A stretch of DNA of 64,000 nt from Flexifilum sp963727545. Its GTDB lineage: Bacteria; Chloroflexota; Anaerolineae; Aggregatilineales; Phototrophicaceae. The notes under the pieces were generated by a model. It made no database searches. It had not been told where the DNA came from and was given only the letters and a program-made list of their open reading frames with translations. Numbering within the stretch: position 1 is the first letter of the stretch; each line of letters starts with the position of its first letter. Shown piece after piece: positions 50,594 to 58,246 of the stretch. The DNA lies in assembly GCA_963727545.1 (NCBI GenBank), contig CAVSGS010000015.1, forward strand, positions 1-64,000, read 5' to 3'. The position numbers and the translations under genes are program-made.

Positions 50594-50626
50594 CGATCCG
50601 GTTCTCTCCACGCTCCCTATTGCGTG

Positions 50627-50781
50627 TATAATGTTTTCCTAACGATAGTGAAGGTGGTCTACTGCGAGCCAGCCTTAAGGCTTGACAGCGAATAAGTCCA
50701 CATCTAAAGGGTTCGTGAATTCTTGGCGACACCCGGCATCTACACCATTGGATTACAAGGGACTGTGTTATCATTCAAACT
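50627..50781 (+). ncRNA. Candidate structured leader or small RNA
   Basis: A TATAAT box at 50627-50632 is followed by about 145 nt with no open frame before the endonuclease gene. The stretch holds a small palindrome (AGCCTTAAGGCT), GGTGG...CACC ends and a GGCGACACCCGGCATCTAC segment that recalls the 3' arm of 6S RNA, but I cannot fold it convincingly. It is either an independent small RNA or the leader of the operon beginning at 50782. Confidence 0.25.
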
Positions 50782-51465
50782 ATGATCGACGTGCCTGATT
50801 TTGAACGCCGACAGGCAAAATATGCCCCAATTGCCCAGATTTTGATCGAGGTTTTTGGTTACCCGGATTGGAGACCGTTTCTACCACCGCTCGACGAGTT
50901 GATCGACTGCATTCTGAGCCAAAGCACCAACGACAATAACCGCGACCGCGCCTTCGCCGCCTTGAAATCGGAATTCCCAACTTGGGCGGAGGTCATGGAC
51001 GCGCCGACTGCAGCCGTGATCGCGGCGATCAAACCGGCGGGGCTGGCGAACCAGAAAGCACCGCGCATTCAAGCGGTGCTGCGTGAAATCTACGCCGAGC
51101 GGGGCGAACTGAACATCGACTTCTTGGGCGACCTACCGATTGACGAAGCCAAAGCGTGGCTGACGCAGTTTCGCGGCGTCGGTCCCAAAACGGCGGCGAT
51201 TGTCTTGTGTTTTGCCTTTAACCGCCCTGCCTTCCCGGTCGATACGCACATTCACCGGGTCGGGCAGCGGATCGGCTTTCTCCCGCAAGGGATCAGCGCG
51301 GATAATGCGCATCCGGTCATGGAAGCTATCATCCCGCCTGAGGATTATTATGCGTTCCACCTCAACCTTATCCGGCTGGGACGCGAAATCTGTCAGGCGC
51401 GGCGACCGCGCTGTGAGATTTGTCCTTTGACGCAGTACTGTGATTATTTTCAGAGCGTAGAATGA
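50782..51465 (+). CDS. Endonuclease III-like DNA glycosylase
   Basis: The 227-residue HhH-GPD protein has a helix-hairpin-helix (LTQFRGVGPKTAAIVL near residues 113-128, with the catalytic Lys of bifunctional glycosylases in GPKTA), the catalytic Asp in FPVDTHIHRVG, and the iron-sulphur loop C-x6-C-x2-C-x5-C (CQARRPRCEICPLTQYC). It excises oxidised bases. Its stop overlaps the histidine kinase start, an unusual partnership. Confidence 0.92.
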   Translation: MIDVPDFERRQAKYAPIAQILIEVFGYPDWRPFLPPLDELIDCILSQSTNDNNRDRAFAALKSEFPTWAEVMDAPTAAVIAAIKPAGLANQKAPRIQAVLREIYAERGELNIDFLGDLPIDEAKAWLTQFRGVGPKTAAIVLCFAFNRPAFPVDTHIHRVGQRIGFLPQGISADNAHPVMEAIIPPEDYYAFHLNLIRLGREICQARRPRCEICPLTQYCDYFQSVE

Positions 51466-53303
51466 CGGAAAAAACCGGTTTACAGGTCACCGACAGCGAA
51501 ATCGTCAACATGCGCCACAACCTCAACCTGCTGCGCGCGCAGCTTCAGGTCGGGCGCATCGAAAACAGTTTCTTCGACAAGCAGGTCGCCCGCATGGCGG
51601 ATCTGCTCACCCGTTTGGAAGCCGAACACAAACAGTTGAAGCGACAGGGACGGCTGGAGGCGCTCTACAGCGTCGGCAGCCTGCTCGGTTCGTCGCTCGA
51701 CTTGCAAACGGTGCTCGATCAAGTCATGGATGCCATCATCAAGCTGACCAACGCCGAGCGCGGTTTCATGATGCTGCGCGACGACGATGGTCAGGTCGAG
51801 GTCAAAGCCGCGCGCAACTTCGACCAGCAGACTTTGAGCAGCGACAAGTTCAAATACAGCCGCACCATCGCCAACCAAGTGCTGGACGACGGCGAGTCGG
51901 TCGTGACGACCAACGCCGCCGAAGACCCGCGTTACGCCCAGCAGGACAGCGTGATCGGGCAAGCGCTGCGCAGCATTATGGCGACGCCGCTGCGCGTGCG
52001 CGGCAGCGTGATCGGGCTGATCTACGTCGATAACAGCGCCGTTGCCGGGTTGTTCGAAAACGAAGACCTCGCCGTGCTGGACACTTTCGCCGCCCAAGCC
52101 GCCGTCGCCATCGATAACGCCCAGTTGTTCAGCGAAACCGATCAAAAACTGGCGGAGCGCGTCGGCGAACTGCGCCAACTGCGCCGCATCGACCTGCAAT
52201 TGAACGAAACCCTCGACGTCGACAAAGCGATGAATTACACGCTCGAATGGGCAGCGCGGCTCTCCGGTGCCGACGTCGGCTATCTGGGGTTGATCGACGG
52301 CAGCGCCATCCCGACGCGCAACAGCTACGGCAGCGCCATCGACGACACCATGCCGATCCACCTCGAAAAGACCTACCCGCAGGCGCTCCAAGCCGCCGAA
52401 ACCGGCGAGACGGTGCTGCTCAACGACGAAGCCCGCAAGCGCGGCGTACTGGTCATCCCGCTCCGCCGCGAGAAGAAGGTCTTCGCCGTGATCGTGCTGC
52501 GGCGGCGCGGCGCCTTCACCGAGGAACAGAAGGAAGTCGTCGAGCGGATCGTCGCGCGGGCGGCGGTCGCCATCGAGAACGCGCGGCTTTATGCGGCGGT
52601 GCAAGCCGCCGACCGCGCCAAAAGCGAGTTCGTCGGCGTCGTCGCCCACGACCTCAAAGTGCCGATGACCAGCATCCTCGGTTACGCCGACCTGACCCTG
52701 ATGGACGGCGGGCTGCAAGAGCAGCAGGTCAACTACCTGACCCGCATCCGCGACACCGTCAAACGAATGGAACTGCTCGTCTCCGATCTCGCCGACATCA
52801 GCCGCATCGAGAGCGGGCATTTCTTCATGAACGCGACTCGCGTTCCGGTCGCCGAAATCGTGCAGGGCGTCCGCGACGCGATCATGACCCAGATCACTAA
52901 CCGCAAGCACACGTTCATCGAGGAAGTCGAGCCGGACCTGCCACCGATGGAGGTCGATTACTATCGTCTGCTGCAAGTGCTGACCAACCTCGCCAGCAAC
53001 GCCTACAAATACACGCCCGACGGCGGCAAAATCACGCTGACCGTCCGCAAACAGGGCGATAAGATCGAGTTCGGTGTCGCCGACAGCGGCATCGGCTTGT
53101 CGCGCGCCGCCATCCGCAAATTGGGCACGAAGTTCTGGCGCGCCGACGACGAATACACCCGCTCGCAGCCCGGCGCGGGCTTAGGCTACGCCATCACGTC
53201 CAGCCTCGTCGAGCAGATGGGCAGCCAAATCCGCGTCGAAAGCGAACCGGGTAAAGGCAGCCGGTTCACCTTCTACATCCCGATTGCGCCAGCCGAAGGA
53301 TAA
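51462..53303 (+). CDS. Sensor histidine kinase with two GAF domains
   Basis: The 613-residue, soluble protein with no membrane helix has a coiled-coil start, GAF 1 (about residues 75-225, AERGFMMLRDDDGQVEVKAA), GAF 2 (about 235-380, ADVGYLGLIDGSAIPT), and a HisKA dimerisation helix whose H-box reads VVAHDLKVPMTSIL (His near 395; the classical HE is HD). The HATPase follows with LTNLASNAYKYTPDGG (N-box), VADSGIGLS and GAGLGYAI. It senses an intracellular signal. No response regulator gene follows; the FHA-receiver at 38504 is one remote candidate in this window. Confidence 0.93.
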   Translation: MTEKTGLQVTDSEIVNMRHNLNLLRAQLQVGRIENSFFDKQVARMADLLTRLEAEHKQLKRQGRLEALYSVGSLLGSSLDLQTVLDQVMDAIIKLTNAERGFMMLRDDDGQVEVKAARNFDQQTLSSDKFKYSRTIANQVLDDGESVVTTNAAEDPRYAQQDSVIGQALRSIMATPLRVRGSVIGLIYVDNSAVAGLFENEDLAVLDTFAAQAAVAIDNAQLFSETDQKLAERVGELRQLRRIDLQLNETLDVDKAMNYTLEWAARLSGADVGYLGLIDGSAIPTRNSYGSAIDDTMPIHLEKTYPQALQAAETGETVLLNDEARKRGVLVIPLRREKKVFAVIVLRRRGAFTEEQKEVVERIVARAAVAIENARLYAAVQAADRAKSEFVGVVAHDLKVPMTSILGYADLTLMDGGLQEQQVNYLTRIRDTVKRMELLVSDLADISRIESGHFFMNATRVPVAEIVQGVRDAIMTQITNRKHTFIEEVEPDLPPMEVDYYRLLQVLTNLASNAYKYTPDGGKITLTVRKQGDKIEFGVADSGIGLSRAAIRKLGTKFWRADDEYTRSQPGAGLGYAITSSLVEQMGSQIRVESEPGKGSRFTFYIPIAPAEG

Positions 53304-53306
53304 CTA

Positions 53307-54095
53307 ATGGGTGTCACGCTCTTCCTCTCGCCCCACCTTGACGACGTCGTGCTAAGCTGCGGCGGCATTGTTCATCGGTTGGTGCAGAGCGGAGAGCGCA
53401 TCGTGATCGTCACGGCGATGGCGGGTGACCCACCCGCTGATCTACCGGCGAGTCCGGTGATCGACGCGGTCAAAGCGCGTTACGGCGGCGCCCCGCTCGT
53501 CTACGATCGCCGTTTGGAGGATGCACAGGCAGCGCAGGCGCTCGGCGCGCAGGTTTATCATCTGGGGCTGACCGAGTGCGCTTTCCGCACGGCTGTCGGT
53601 GGCGCGGGCAACCTGATCGCCCTCTATCCGGATCACGACAGCCCTTTTGCCGGTGTCCGTGCCGGCGATGACGCCCCGCTGACCCTGTTTGAGTTCCAAC
53701 TGCCTTTCGCCGACGTCAGCGCGATCTACGCGCCGCTCGGCGTCGATAACCACGTCGATCATGGCTTGACCCGCGATTGGGCGTTGGTGCTCACCGGACC
53801 GGGAATGCCACCGCTCAACTTCTACGAGGAATATCCCTACGCGCGCAACAAAACGGCGCTGCGACGCGCTCACGAGTATTATCGCCAAACGCTGCCCGCG
53901 CTAACGATGACCGAAGCCGTCGTGCCGCTGAGCGAGGACGACTTCGCCGCGAAGCTGCGCGCGCTCCGCTGCTATCGGTCCCATTTGCAGGTGATGTGGA
54001 ACGACGCCGCCGAACTGCAAACGACGCTGCGCGAGTATATGATCACGATTGGTGCTGGCGTGCCCGCCGAACGCTGCTGGCGCGTCGTTCGTTGA
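53307..54095 (+). CDS. PIG-L family deacetylase (LmbE-like)
   Basis: The 262-residue protein has the zinc motif SPHLDDVVLSCGG near residues 8-20 (His, Asp and Asp) and the later His in DNHVDHGLTRDW. The family removes N-acetyl groups from sugar-linked GlcNAc derivatives (bacillithiol, mycothiol and antibiotic precursors). The target here is unknown. It sits between two histidine kinase genes, three bases after the first. Confidence 0.88.
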   Translation: MGVTLFLSPHLDDVVLSCGGIVHRLVQSGERIVIVTAMAGDPPADLPASPVIDAVKARYGGAPLVYDRRLEDAQAAQALGAQVYHLGLTECAFRTAVGGAGNLIALYPDHDSPFAGVRAGDDAPLTLFEFQLPFADVSAIYAPLGVDNHVDHGLTRDWALVLTGPGMPPLNFYEEYPYARNKTALRRAHEYYRQTLPALTMTEAVVPLSEDDFAAKLRALRCYRSHLQVMWNDAAELQTTLREYMITIGAGVPAERCWRVVR

Positions 54096-54105
54096 GGAGA
54101 ACCAC

Positions 54106-54999
54106 ATGACACAAGCGACACTGGCACAGGCAAAAACGCTGCTCGAAGACTTGATCCAAGCCGCCGAAACCGGCGCGCTCATCCCGATCCGTCTCCCCGG
54201 TCAGTTGAGCGCGATCCGCGACCTGCTCGATCAAGCGCAGCAGGAGAGCGAGGCGGAAGCGGCTAAAGCCGCCGCCGCGACAGCCGCCGCCGTACCCGCC
54301 GATCAAGCCGAGTTTCTCAAAGAGCAGGCGGCGTTCGTCTCCCACGCGATCCACGAACTCCGCACGCCGATGACGAGCATTCGCGGCTACTCCGACATGC
54401 TCAAAAGCATGGGACCGCTCAACGAGATGCAGCAGCAGTTCGTCGATACCATCCGCATCAACTCGCGGCGGATGGAAGGCTTGCTGACCGACGTCAGCGA
54501 CACCAGCAAGGTCAAAGCCGGGACGCTGCGCTTCAACGCCAAGATGGATACCTTCAAGAACATCGCCATGATGGTCGAGAAGCAGGCGCAGCCGGTCGCC
54601 GATCAACTCAACCGCAAGCTGACCTTCGACATCCCGCAGGGCTTGCCGATCCTCAACGTGGACGGCGAACTGCTGGCGAAAGCGCTCTATAAACTGGTCG
54701 AGAACGGGCTGCGTTACAGCGATGACGACGGCGCAGTCACCGTCACCGGCAGCGCCGACGGCAGCACGCTGGTGATCGAGGTCAAGGACAGCGGCATCGG
54801 CATGACGGCGGAAGAACTGGCGAAATTGGGGACAATCTACTTCCGCGCCGATAACGAAACTGTGCGCAGCCATAAAGGGAGCGGCTTGGGTGTTCCGGTC
54901 GCTTACGGGATCGTCCGGGCGCTGGGCGGCACCATCGAGGTCGCCAGCGAACCGGGCAGCGGAACCACCTTCACGATCAAACTGCCGGGAATGAGCTAA
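54106..54999 (+). CDS. Histidine kinase without sensor domain
   Basis: The product is about 297 residues. A short N-terminal helical region with an Ala-rich coiled coil (EAEAAKAAAATAAAV) is followed by HisKA (H-box SHAIHELRTPMTSIRGYSDM, His near 82) and HATPase (VENGLRYSDDDGAVTV, VKDSGIGM, GSGLGVPVAYGIV). ATG 54106 follows GAGGAG at six bases. It is cytosolic. It probably receives input by pairing with another protein of the operon. Confidence 0.92.
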   Translation: MTQATLAQAKTLLEDLIQAAETGALIPIRLPGQLSAIRDLLDQAQQESEAEAAKAAAATAAAVPADQAEFLKEQAAFVSHAIHELRTPMTSIRGYSDMLKSMGPLNEMQQQFVDTIRINSRRMEGLLTDVSDTSKVKAGTLRFNAKMDTFKNIAMMVEKQAQPVADQLNRKLTFDIPQGLPILNVDGELLAKALYKLVENGLRYSDDDGAVTVTGSADGSTLVIEVKDSGIGMTAEELAKLGTIYFRADNETVRSHKGSGLGVPVAYGIVRALGGTIEVASEPGSGTTFTIKLPGMS

Positions 55000-55850
55000 T
55001 GAACGTCGATCAGGCGCTGCACGTCCTCGCACGGCTGAAAACCGCCGCGCCACCGACCACTTCCGCTCGCTTGGATGAGGTGATTGGCGTGGTGCAAACG
55101 CTGGCGAACGGGCAGGAACAGCTCACCGCCGCGCCGACTGCCGTGCTCGCCGCCGCCGATGACGATCGCGTCGAGTTCATGGCGCGGGTGTACGAGGTGC
55201 TGCGCCCCTCGCTGACATTCGTGCGCGATCAAGCACAAGCGCTGCGCGACGGACGCTTGGGGCAGATCACCACCGAGCAAGCCGACAGCCTCAACCTGAT
55301 CGACGATCACAGCAGCACCGCGCTGGCGCTGCTGGACACCGTCGACATCATCACCCAACTGCGCAACGGCGAGCTGAAACTCGACCGCACCGTCTTCAGC
55401 AGTTTGGATTTACTCGCCGAGGCGTGGCAGCGCGCCTACAGCGCCGCCGAACAGCACGAACACCAGATCAGCATCCACGCCGACGATCCACTGCCCGCCG
55501 TGATCGGTGACTACGATCAAATTCTGACCATCCTCGAAGACCTGCTCGACAACGCCATCCGCTATACACCCTTCGGTGGCGCGATCCGCATCACGGCGGA
55601 ATCGCTCGGCGATCAGGTCTTGTTCAGCATCGCCGACAACGGCATCGGGCTGAATCACGACGATCAAGCGCAGATCGGGCAGCCGTTCTGGCGCGCGCTG
55701 CATCAACCGCTGGTGCGGCAGTATGCAGGCGGCGGTCTACGCCTTTACCGCGCCCAGCAGATTTTGGCGCTCCACGAAAGCACGCTGTTCTTCTCCGGCG
55801 AACCGGGCATGGGCAGCACTTTCAGCTTCACGCTGCCCGCCGCAAAGTAA
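54999..55850 (+). CDS. Histidine-kinase-like ATPase lacking the phospho-His
   Basis: The 283-residue protein has a C-terminal HATPase domain with LLDNAIRYTPFGGAIRI (N-box), IADNGIGLN (G1) and YAGGGLRLYRAQQIL (G2). In the dimerisation helix the H-box position reads YEVLRPSLTFV, so the phosphorylated histidine is missing. The start shares a base with the previous stop. It probably acts by binding ATP and pairing with the neighbouring kinase. A separate possibility is a catalytically dead regulator. Confidence 0.82.
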   Translation: MNVDQALHVLARLKTAAPPTTSARLDEVIGVVQTLANGQEQLTAAPTAVLAAADDDRVEFMARVYEVLRPSLTFVRDQAQALRDGRLGQITTEQADSLNLIDDHSSTALALLDTVDIITQLRNGELKLDRTVFSSLDLLAEAWQRAYSAAEQHEHQISIHADDPLPAVIGDYDQILTILEDLLDNAIRYTPFGGAIRITAESLGDQVLFSIADNGIGLNHDDQAQIGQPFWRALHQPLVRQYAGGGLRLYRAQQILALHESTLFFSGEPGMGSTFSFTLPAAK

Positions 55851-55997
55851 TTGTAGAGACCAACGCCTGTTTACAAGCTTCATGGTTTATGTTATAGTAG
55901 TGTCGTTATACATCGGATTTATGCCGCAAATACTCCTGAGGCATCTTATCGGGCACAGCAAATGCTGTGTCTTTCTAATTTATAATCAGAACTGGAT

Positions 55998-56021
55998 GCG
56001 CTGCGCTCAGGCGCGTTTTTT
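55998..56021 (+). promoter_or_regulatory. Terminator-like hairpin in the greA leader
   Basis: GCGCTG pairs with CAGGCGC (one bulge) across a four-base loop and is followed by TTTTTT, ending 22 bases before the greA start. A TATAAT box at 55981-55986 lies directly before it. It could act as an attenuator; terminator hairpins in greA leaders are known in enteric bacteria. Confidence 0.5.
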
Positions 56022-56043
56022 GGCTAATGAAGGAGCCGAGGTC

Positions 56044-56517
56044 ATGGTTAATCAGCCCCAATATTTGACCGCAGAGGGTCTCAAAAAACTAGAGGAACGG
56101 CTGAAATTCCTGCAAGACGTCCGCCGCCCGGAGGTGGCTGAGCGCCTGCGTCAAGCGCTTGAAGAAGGCGGCGACCTCAGCGAAAACGCCGAGTACGAAG
56201 ATGCGAAGAACGAGCAAGCCTTCGTCGAGGGCGAGATTCTCCGCCTAGAGACGATTCTCAGCAGCGCGCAGGTGATCGAGGAAACCGGTAAAAAGGATTC
56301 CGTGACCCTCGGCGCGCGCGTGACCGTCGTCGAAGAAGGCGAGCGCGACAAGGAAATCTATCACATCGTCGGTTCGGCGGAAGCCGACCCCGCCGAAGGC
56401 AAGATTTCAGTGGAAAGCCCGCTGGGTAAGGCACTGATGGGCGCCAAGGTCGGTCAAAAGGTGGTCGTCAACGCCCCTGCCGGACAAATCAGCTTCGTGA
56501 TCAAGGCGATTGCCTAG
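56044..56517 (+). CDS. greA: Transcription elongation factor GreA
   Basis: The 157-residue protein has an N-terminal coiled coil (YLTAEGLKKLEERLKFLQDV) with the acidic tip GGDLSENAEYEDAKNEQ near residues 45-61, whose Asp and Glu activate RNA cleavage in the polymerase secondary channel. The C-terminal globular domain has VSPLGKALMGAKVGQKVVV-like residues. It rescues backtracked RNA polymerase. ATG 56044 follows AAGGAG. Confidence 0.97.
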   Translation: MVNQPQYLTAEGLKKLEERLKFLQDVRRPEVAERLRQALEEGGDLSENAEYEDAKNEQAFVEGEILRLETILSSAQVIEETGKKDSVTLGARVTVVEEGERDKEIYHIVGSAEADPAEGKISVESPLGKALMGAKVGQKVVVNAPAGQISFVIKAIA

Positions 56518-56550
56518 CTGTTCCCGCTTACCAACAACCAGAGTAAACGA

Positions 56551-56580
56551 TCAGCCCCGGCATAACCGGGGCTGATTTTC
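56551..56580 (+). terminator. Intrinsic terminator of greA
   Basis: Perfect ten-base arms TCAGCCCCGG / CCGGGGCTGA with loop CATAA are followed by TTTTC. Confidence 0.9.
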
Positions 56581-56689
56581 TTTCCGGCGTGTGTGGTGCT
56601 TTTCCAGACGATCTCCCCGCCTCAGCAGCAAACTCGTGTGAACTTAGGTTAATATTGAGTCCTACGCTGGCTTTGATCAGGAGGTTCGC

Positions 56690-57844
56690 TTGACTTTCCA
56701 CCTTATAAACCAAATCGCTTTAGTCTTGACGGCGCTCTTGCTGCTCGCCTCCCAACCGATTCGCGCGGCAGAGGACATCCCCTTCACCATGACCGTAATC
56801 GACGCCGAGAACAGCGGCGACGAAAAAGCGGTCGCCGACATCGACAACGACGGCTTCGCCGATGGCATTTTAGGCGGCAGCACCCTCGTCTGGTACGATT
56901 CCGGTCACGAATTCGCCAAACACGTGATCCGCAGCAGCCCGGTCTACAGCGAATTCACGACCGACATGCAGGCAGTGGACATCGACGGCGACGGTGACGC
57001 CGATTTGATCCTCGGTGACGGCGATGGCGCGGACAACGTCCTCTGGTTCGAAAATCCGCTCATCAATCCCCCGGCGGGGCTGAAGGCGGACCCCACCGTC
57101 GGCGCTAACTGGACCTATCACGTCATTGGCACGCACGGCGCGACGACCCACGACATCGAAATTGGCGACTTGAACAACGACGGTAAGCTCGACGTCGTCA
57201 CCAGCGGGCACACACACCTGCACGTCTGGTTACAAAAGACGCCTACGTCATGGCAGGATAAAGACCTCTCCAACCTTGACGGGCGCGGCATCTCCCTCGG
57301 CGATATCGACGGCGACGGCAGCATCGACATCGCCACGCCCAACGGCTGGCTCCAGAACCCCGGCGATCCGCTGGGCGAGTGGACGCGCTATTTGATCTCC
57401 AACGTGGCGGACACCGGCGACGAGGTCTTGCTCAGCGATCTGAATGGCAACGGCAAGCTGGAACTCATGTCCATGAACGCCCACGATCGCGCAGAAATTG
57501 CTTGGTTCGAGCCGCCCGCCGACCCGACCTCGCCCGCGTGGACGAAACACGTGCTCGACCCGGCGATGGGCGCGCATCACCCCGAAATCGCCGACTTCAA
57601 CAACGACGGCAAGCCCGATATCCTGTTGGGGCTGGAACTCGCCGACCTCAGCATCTATCTCAACAACGGCGAAGCAACTCCGACCTTCACCAAAGACCAG
57701 ATCGACACGACCGCCGGACACAATGCGCGCGCCGGTGATTTGAACGGCGACGGCAAGATCGACATTTTCGCCGCCGACTACATCGATCATCCGCCGGTGC
57801 GGGTTTACCTCAATCAGGGCGATTTCGCGTCCGGTTCGAGCTAA
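56690..57844 (+). CDS. Secreted FG-GAP/VCBS repeat protein
   Basis: The 384-residue protein starts at TTG 56690 behind a strong AGGAGG. The signal peptide (LINQIALVLTALLLLASQPI, cleavage after RAA) is followed by seven FG-GAP blades, each holding a calcium-type loop: DIDNDGFAD, DIDGDGDAD, DLNNDGKLD, DIDGDGSID, DLNGNGKLE, DFNNDGKPD and DLNGDGKID. It is a beta-propeller with repeats of about 50 residues. It is probably extracellular and calcium-stabilised; the ligand is unknown. Confidence 0.88.
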   Translation: MTFHLINQIALVLTALLLLASQPIRAAEDIPFTMTVIDAENSGDEKAVADIDNDGFADGILGGSTLVWYDSGHEFAKHVIRSSPVYSEFTTDMQAVDIDGDGDADLILGDGDGADNVLWFENPLINPPAGLKADPTVGANWTYHVIGTHGATTHDIEIGDLNNDGKLDVVTSGHTHLHVWLQKTPTSWQDKDLSNLDGRGISLGDIDGDGSIDIATPNGWLQNPGDPLGEWTRYLISNVADTGDEVLLSDLNGNGKLELMSMNAHDRAEIAWFEPPADPTSPAWTKHVLDPAMGAHHPEIADFNNDGKPDILLGLELADLSIYLNNGEATPTFTKDQIDTTAGHNARAGDLNGDGKIDIFAADYIDHPPVRVYLNQGDFASGSS

Positions 57845-57866
57845 CTTCCGGCGACCAGCAAATCGT

Positions 57867-57895
57867 GAACGGGGCACGGCGCACCGTGCCCCTAC
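57867..57895. repeat. GTAGGGGC-family palindrome, partly decayed
   Basis: GGGGCACGG-CGCA-CCGTGCCCC forms the core (57871-57892), followed by TAC. The left end reads GAAC instead of GTAG. Confidence 0.7.
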
Positions 57896-57985
57896 TCGCT
57901 ATGGGCTTACGCGGGCTTCACTGCTATGATCGACCGGCGCAGCGCCACGCGGTGCGTTAAAGCGAGCAGGGTAATTGTTTTTTGA

Positions 57986-58121
57986 CCTCACCCCCTGACC
58001 CCCTCTCCACGTTGTGGAGAGGGGGAACCGAACGAGTTCGCACAGTGCTTTGAAGTCCCCTCTCGATGCAATGGCTGAGGGGCTGGCAACCGAAGGTTGC
58101 TCGGGGTGAGGTCGGTAAACC
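57986..58121. repeat. CCTCACCCC/GGAGAGGGGG-type repeat, two-part
   Basis: The left part has CCTCACCCCCTGACCCCC and then CTCTCCACGTTGTGGAGAGG. The right part at 58060-58113 has CCCCTCTCGATGC...GGCTGAGGGGC and ends GGGGTGAGG. It fills most of the gap before lysS. Confidence 0.6.
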
Positions 58122-58246
58122 ACGCTGCGCTGACTTGTGCATTACAAGCTATGATTGACCGGAATATAGATTGATCCCATCGAGGCAGGCACAGACTTGC
58201 AGCTCTCGCCCTGCCTCAGCACTAGACACGTTAGGAGACAGCGCCC

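Noticed and set aside
51480..52976. A 498-residue open frame antisense to the GAF histidine kinase
   Set aside because: Shadow frame with biased composition (Asp/Val/Gly/Leu); the plus-strand kinase is unmistakable.
56690..57844. A possible integrin-like or calcium-channel gene
   Set aside because: The protein is a bacterial FG-GAP repeat propeller with a signal peptide; no other eukaryotic-type domain is present.
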